A stretch of DNA of 5,375 nt from Candidatus Sifarchaeum subterraneum (GTDB lineage: Archaea > Asgardarchaeota > Sifarchaeia > Sifarchaeales > Sifarchaeaceae): NCBI GenBank assembly GCA_016292335.1, contig JAECRX010000114.1:1-5375 (forward strand). The letters are read 5' to 3'. Shown here piece after piece: positions 5,234 to 5,375 of this stretch (position 1 is its first letter; each line of letters begins with the position of its first letter). Made by a program: the position numbers and the translations under genes. The notes under the pieces were generated by a model. The model saw only the letters and a program-made list of their open reading frames with translations, did not search any database and had not been told where the DNA came from.

Positions 5234-5375
5234 TTGAGTTCACAACCAAAATACAAAGCATTGGGAGAAAGAATCGATTTTTATGATGCATTGATGGAGG
5301 ATAAAATGATGAAGACGGACGAAAAACCATATGGATACGGACGACTCAAATGGGTGTCTACTAACTGGCTGGCAA
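5234..5375 (+). CDS. 5' end of an unrecognised gene, cut by window edge
   Basis: The frame is open from 5192 to the end of the window and coding-like from about TTG 5234, with higher GC than the spacer. Residues include KYKALGERIDFYDALMEDK (helix-prone) and then KPYGYGRLKWVSTNWLA, which reads like a conserved protein segment. I do not recognise the family. The start is uncertain: ATG 5306 has the ideal Shine-Dalgarno site GGAGG (5296-5300, five bases between) but would discard the helical stretch. TTG 5234 keeps it but has no ribosome binding site and lies before the transcript start predicted from TTTATATG at 5215-5222. TTG 5261, TTG 5291 and ATG 5294 are intermediate choices. It is divergent from the ECF operon. 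Confidence 0.6.
   Translation, partial: MSSQPKYKALGERIDFYDALMEDKMMKTDEKPYGYGRLKWVSTNWLA
5296..5300 (+). promoter_or_regulatory. GGAGG Shine-Dalgarno before ATG 5306
   Basis: A perfect GGAGG, five bases from ATG ATG at 5306/5309, is the strongest ribosome binding site near a plus-strand start in this window. It favours ATG 5306 for the truncated gene, unless it is simply a Glu-Asp codon pair inside a longer reading frame. Confidence 0.5.

Overview
The window is archaeal. The decisive evidence is an intact transcription factor B gene (zinc ribbon, B-reader and two cyclin repeats). Supporting signs are TATA-like boxes about 25 bases before predicted transcript starts, poly-T runs after stop codons, and AGGTGA/GGAGG ribosome binding sites. 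The DNA is AT-rich and TTG/GTG start codons seem to be in use. A lineage cannot be proven from the sequence; an Asgard (Heimdallarchaeia-like) genome is my guess from the general look of the proteins.

Layout: (1) 3-284, minus strand: a short unrecognised protein gene split by two apparent homopolymer indels. (2) 285-511: AT-rich spacer with a small palindrome and a hairpin overlapping the tfb stop codon. (3) 512-1462, minus: tfb. (4) 1463-2074: long non-coding stretch holding the tfb leader, TATA candidates and a doubtful 44-residue ORF with a strong Shine-Dalgarno site. (5) 2075-2392, plus: a small unknown protein with a four-cysteine motif. (6) 2560-3358, plus: a TatD-family metal-dependent hydrolase interrupted by two one-base deletions, although every expected metal ligand is present; two inverted repeats surround its promoter. 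(7) 3472-4352 and 4366-4959, minus: an energy-coupling-factor (ECF) vitamin/metal transporter pair, S component then EcfT. The EcfT start region looks disturbed by an 8-base tandem insertion. (8) 4960-5233: AT-rich divergent promoter region. (9) 5234-5375, plus: the beginning of an unrecognised gene cut by the window edge.

Working together: the S component would bind the substrate and EcfT would couple it to ATP hydrolysis, but no EcfA ATPase gene lies here, so a shared module encoded elsewhere is implied. The remaining genes look like independent units. The most notable property of the window is that three of its genes carry reading-frame damage while tfb and the S component are clean. That means either local gene decay or uncorrected sequence errors; the sequence alone cannot decide. 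I found no convincing new multi-gene system.
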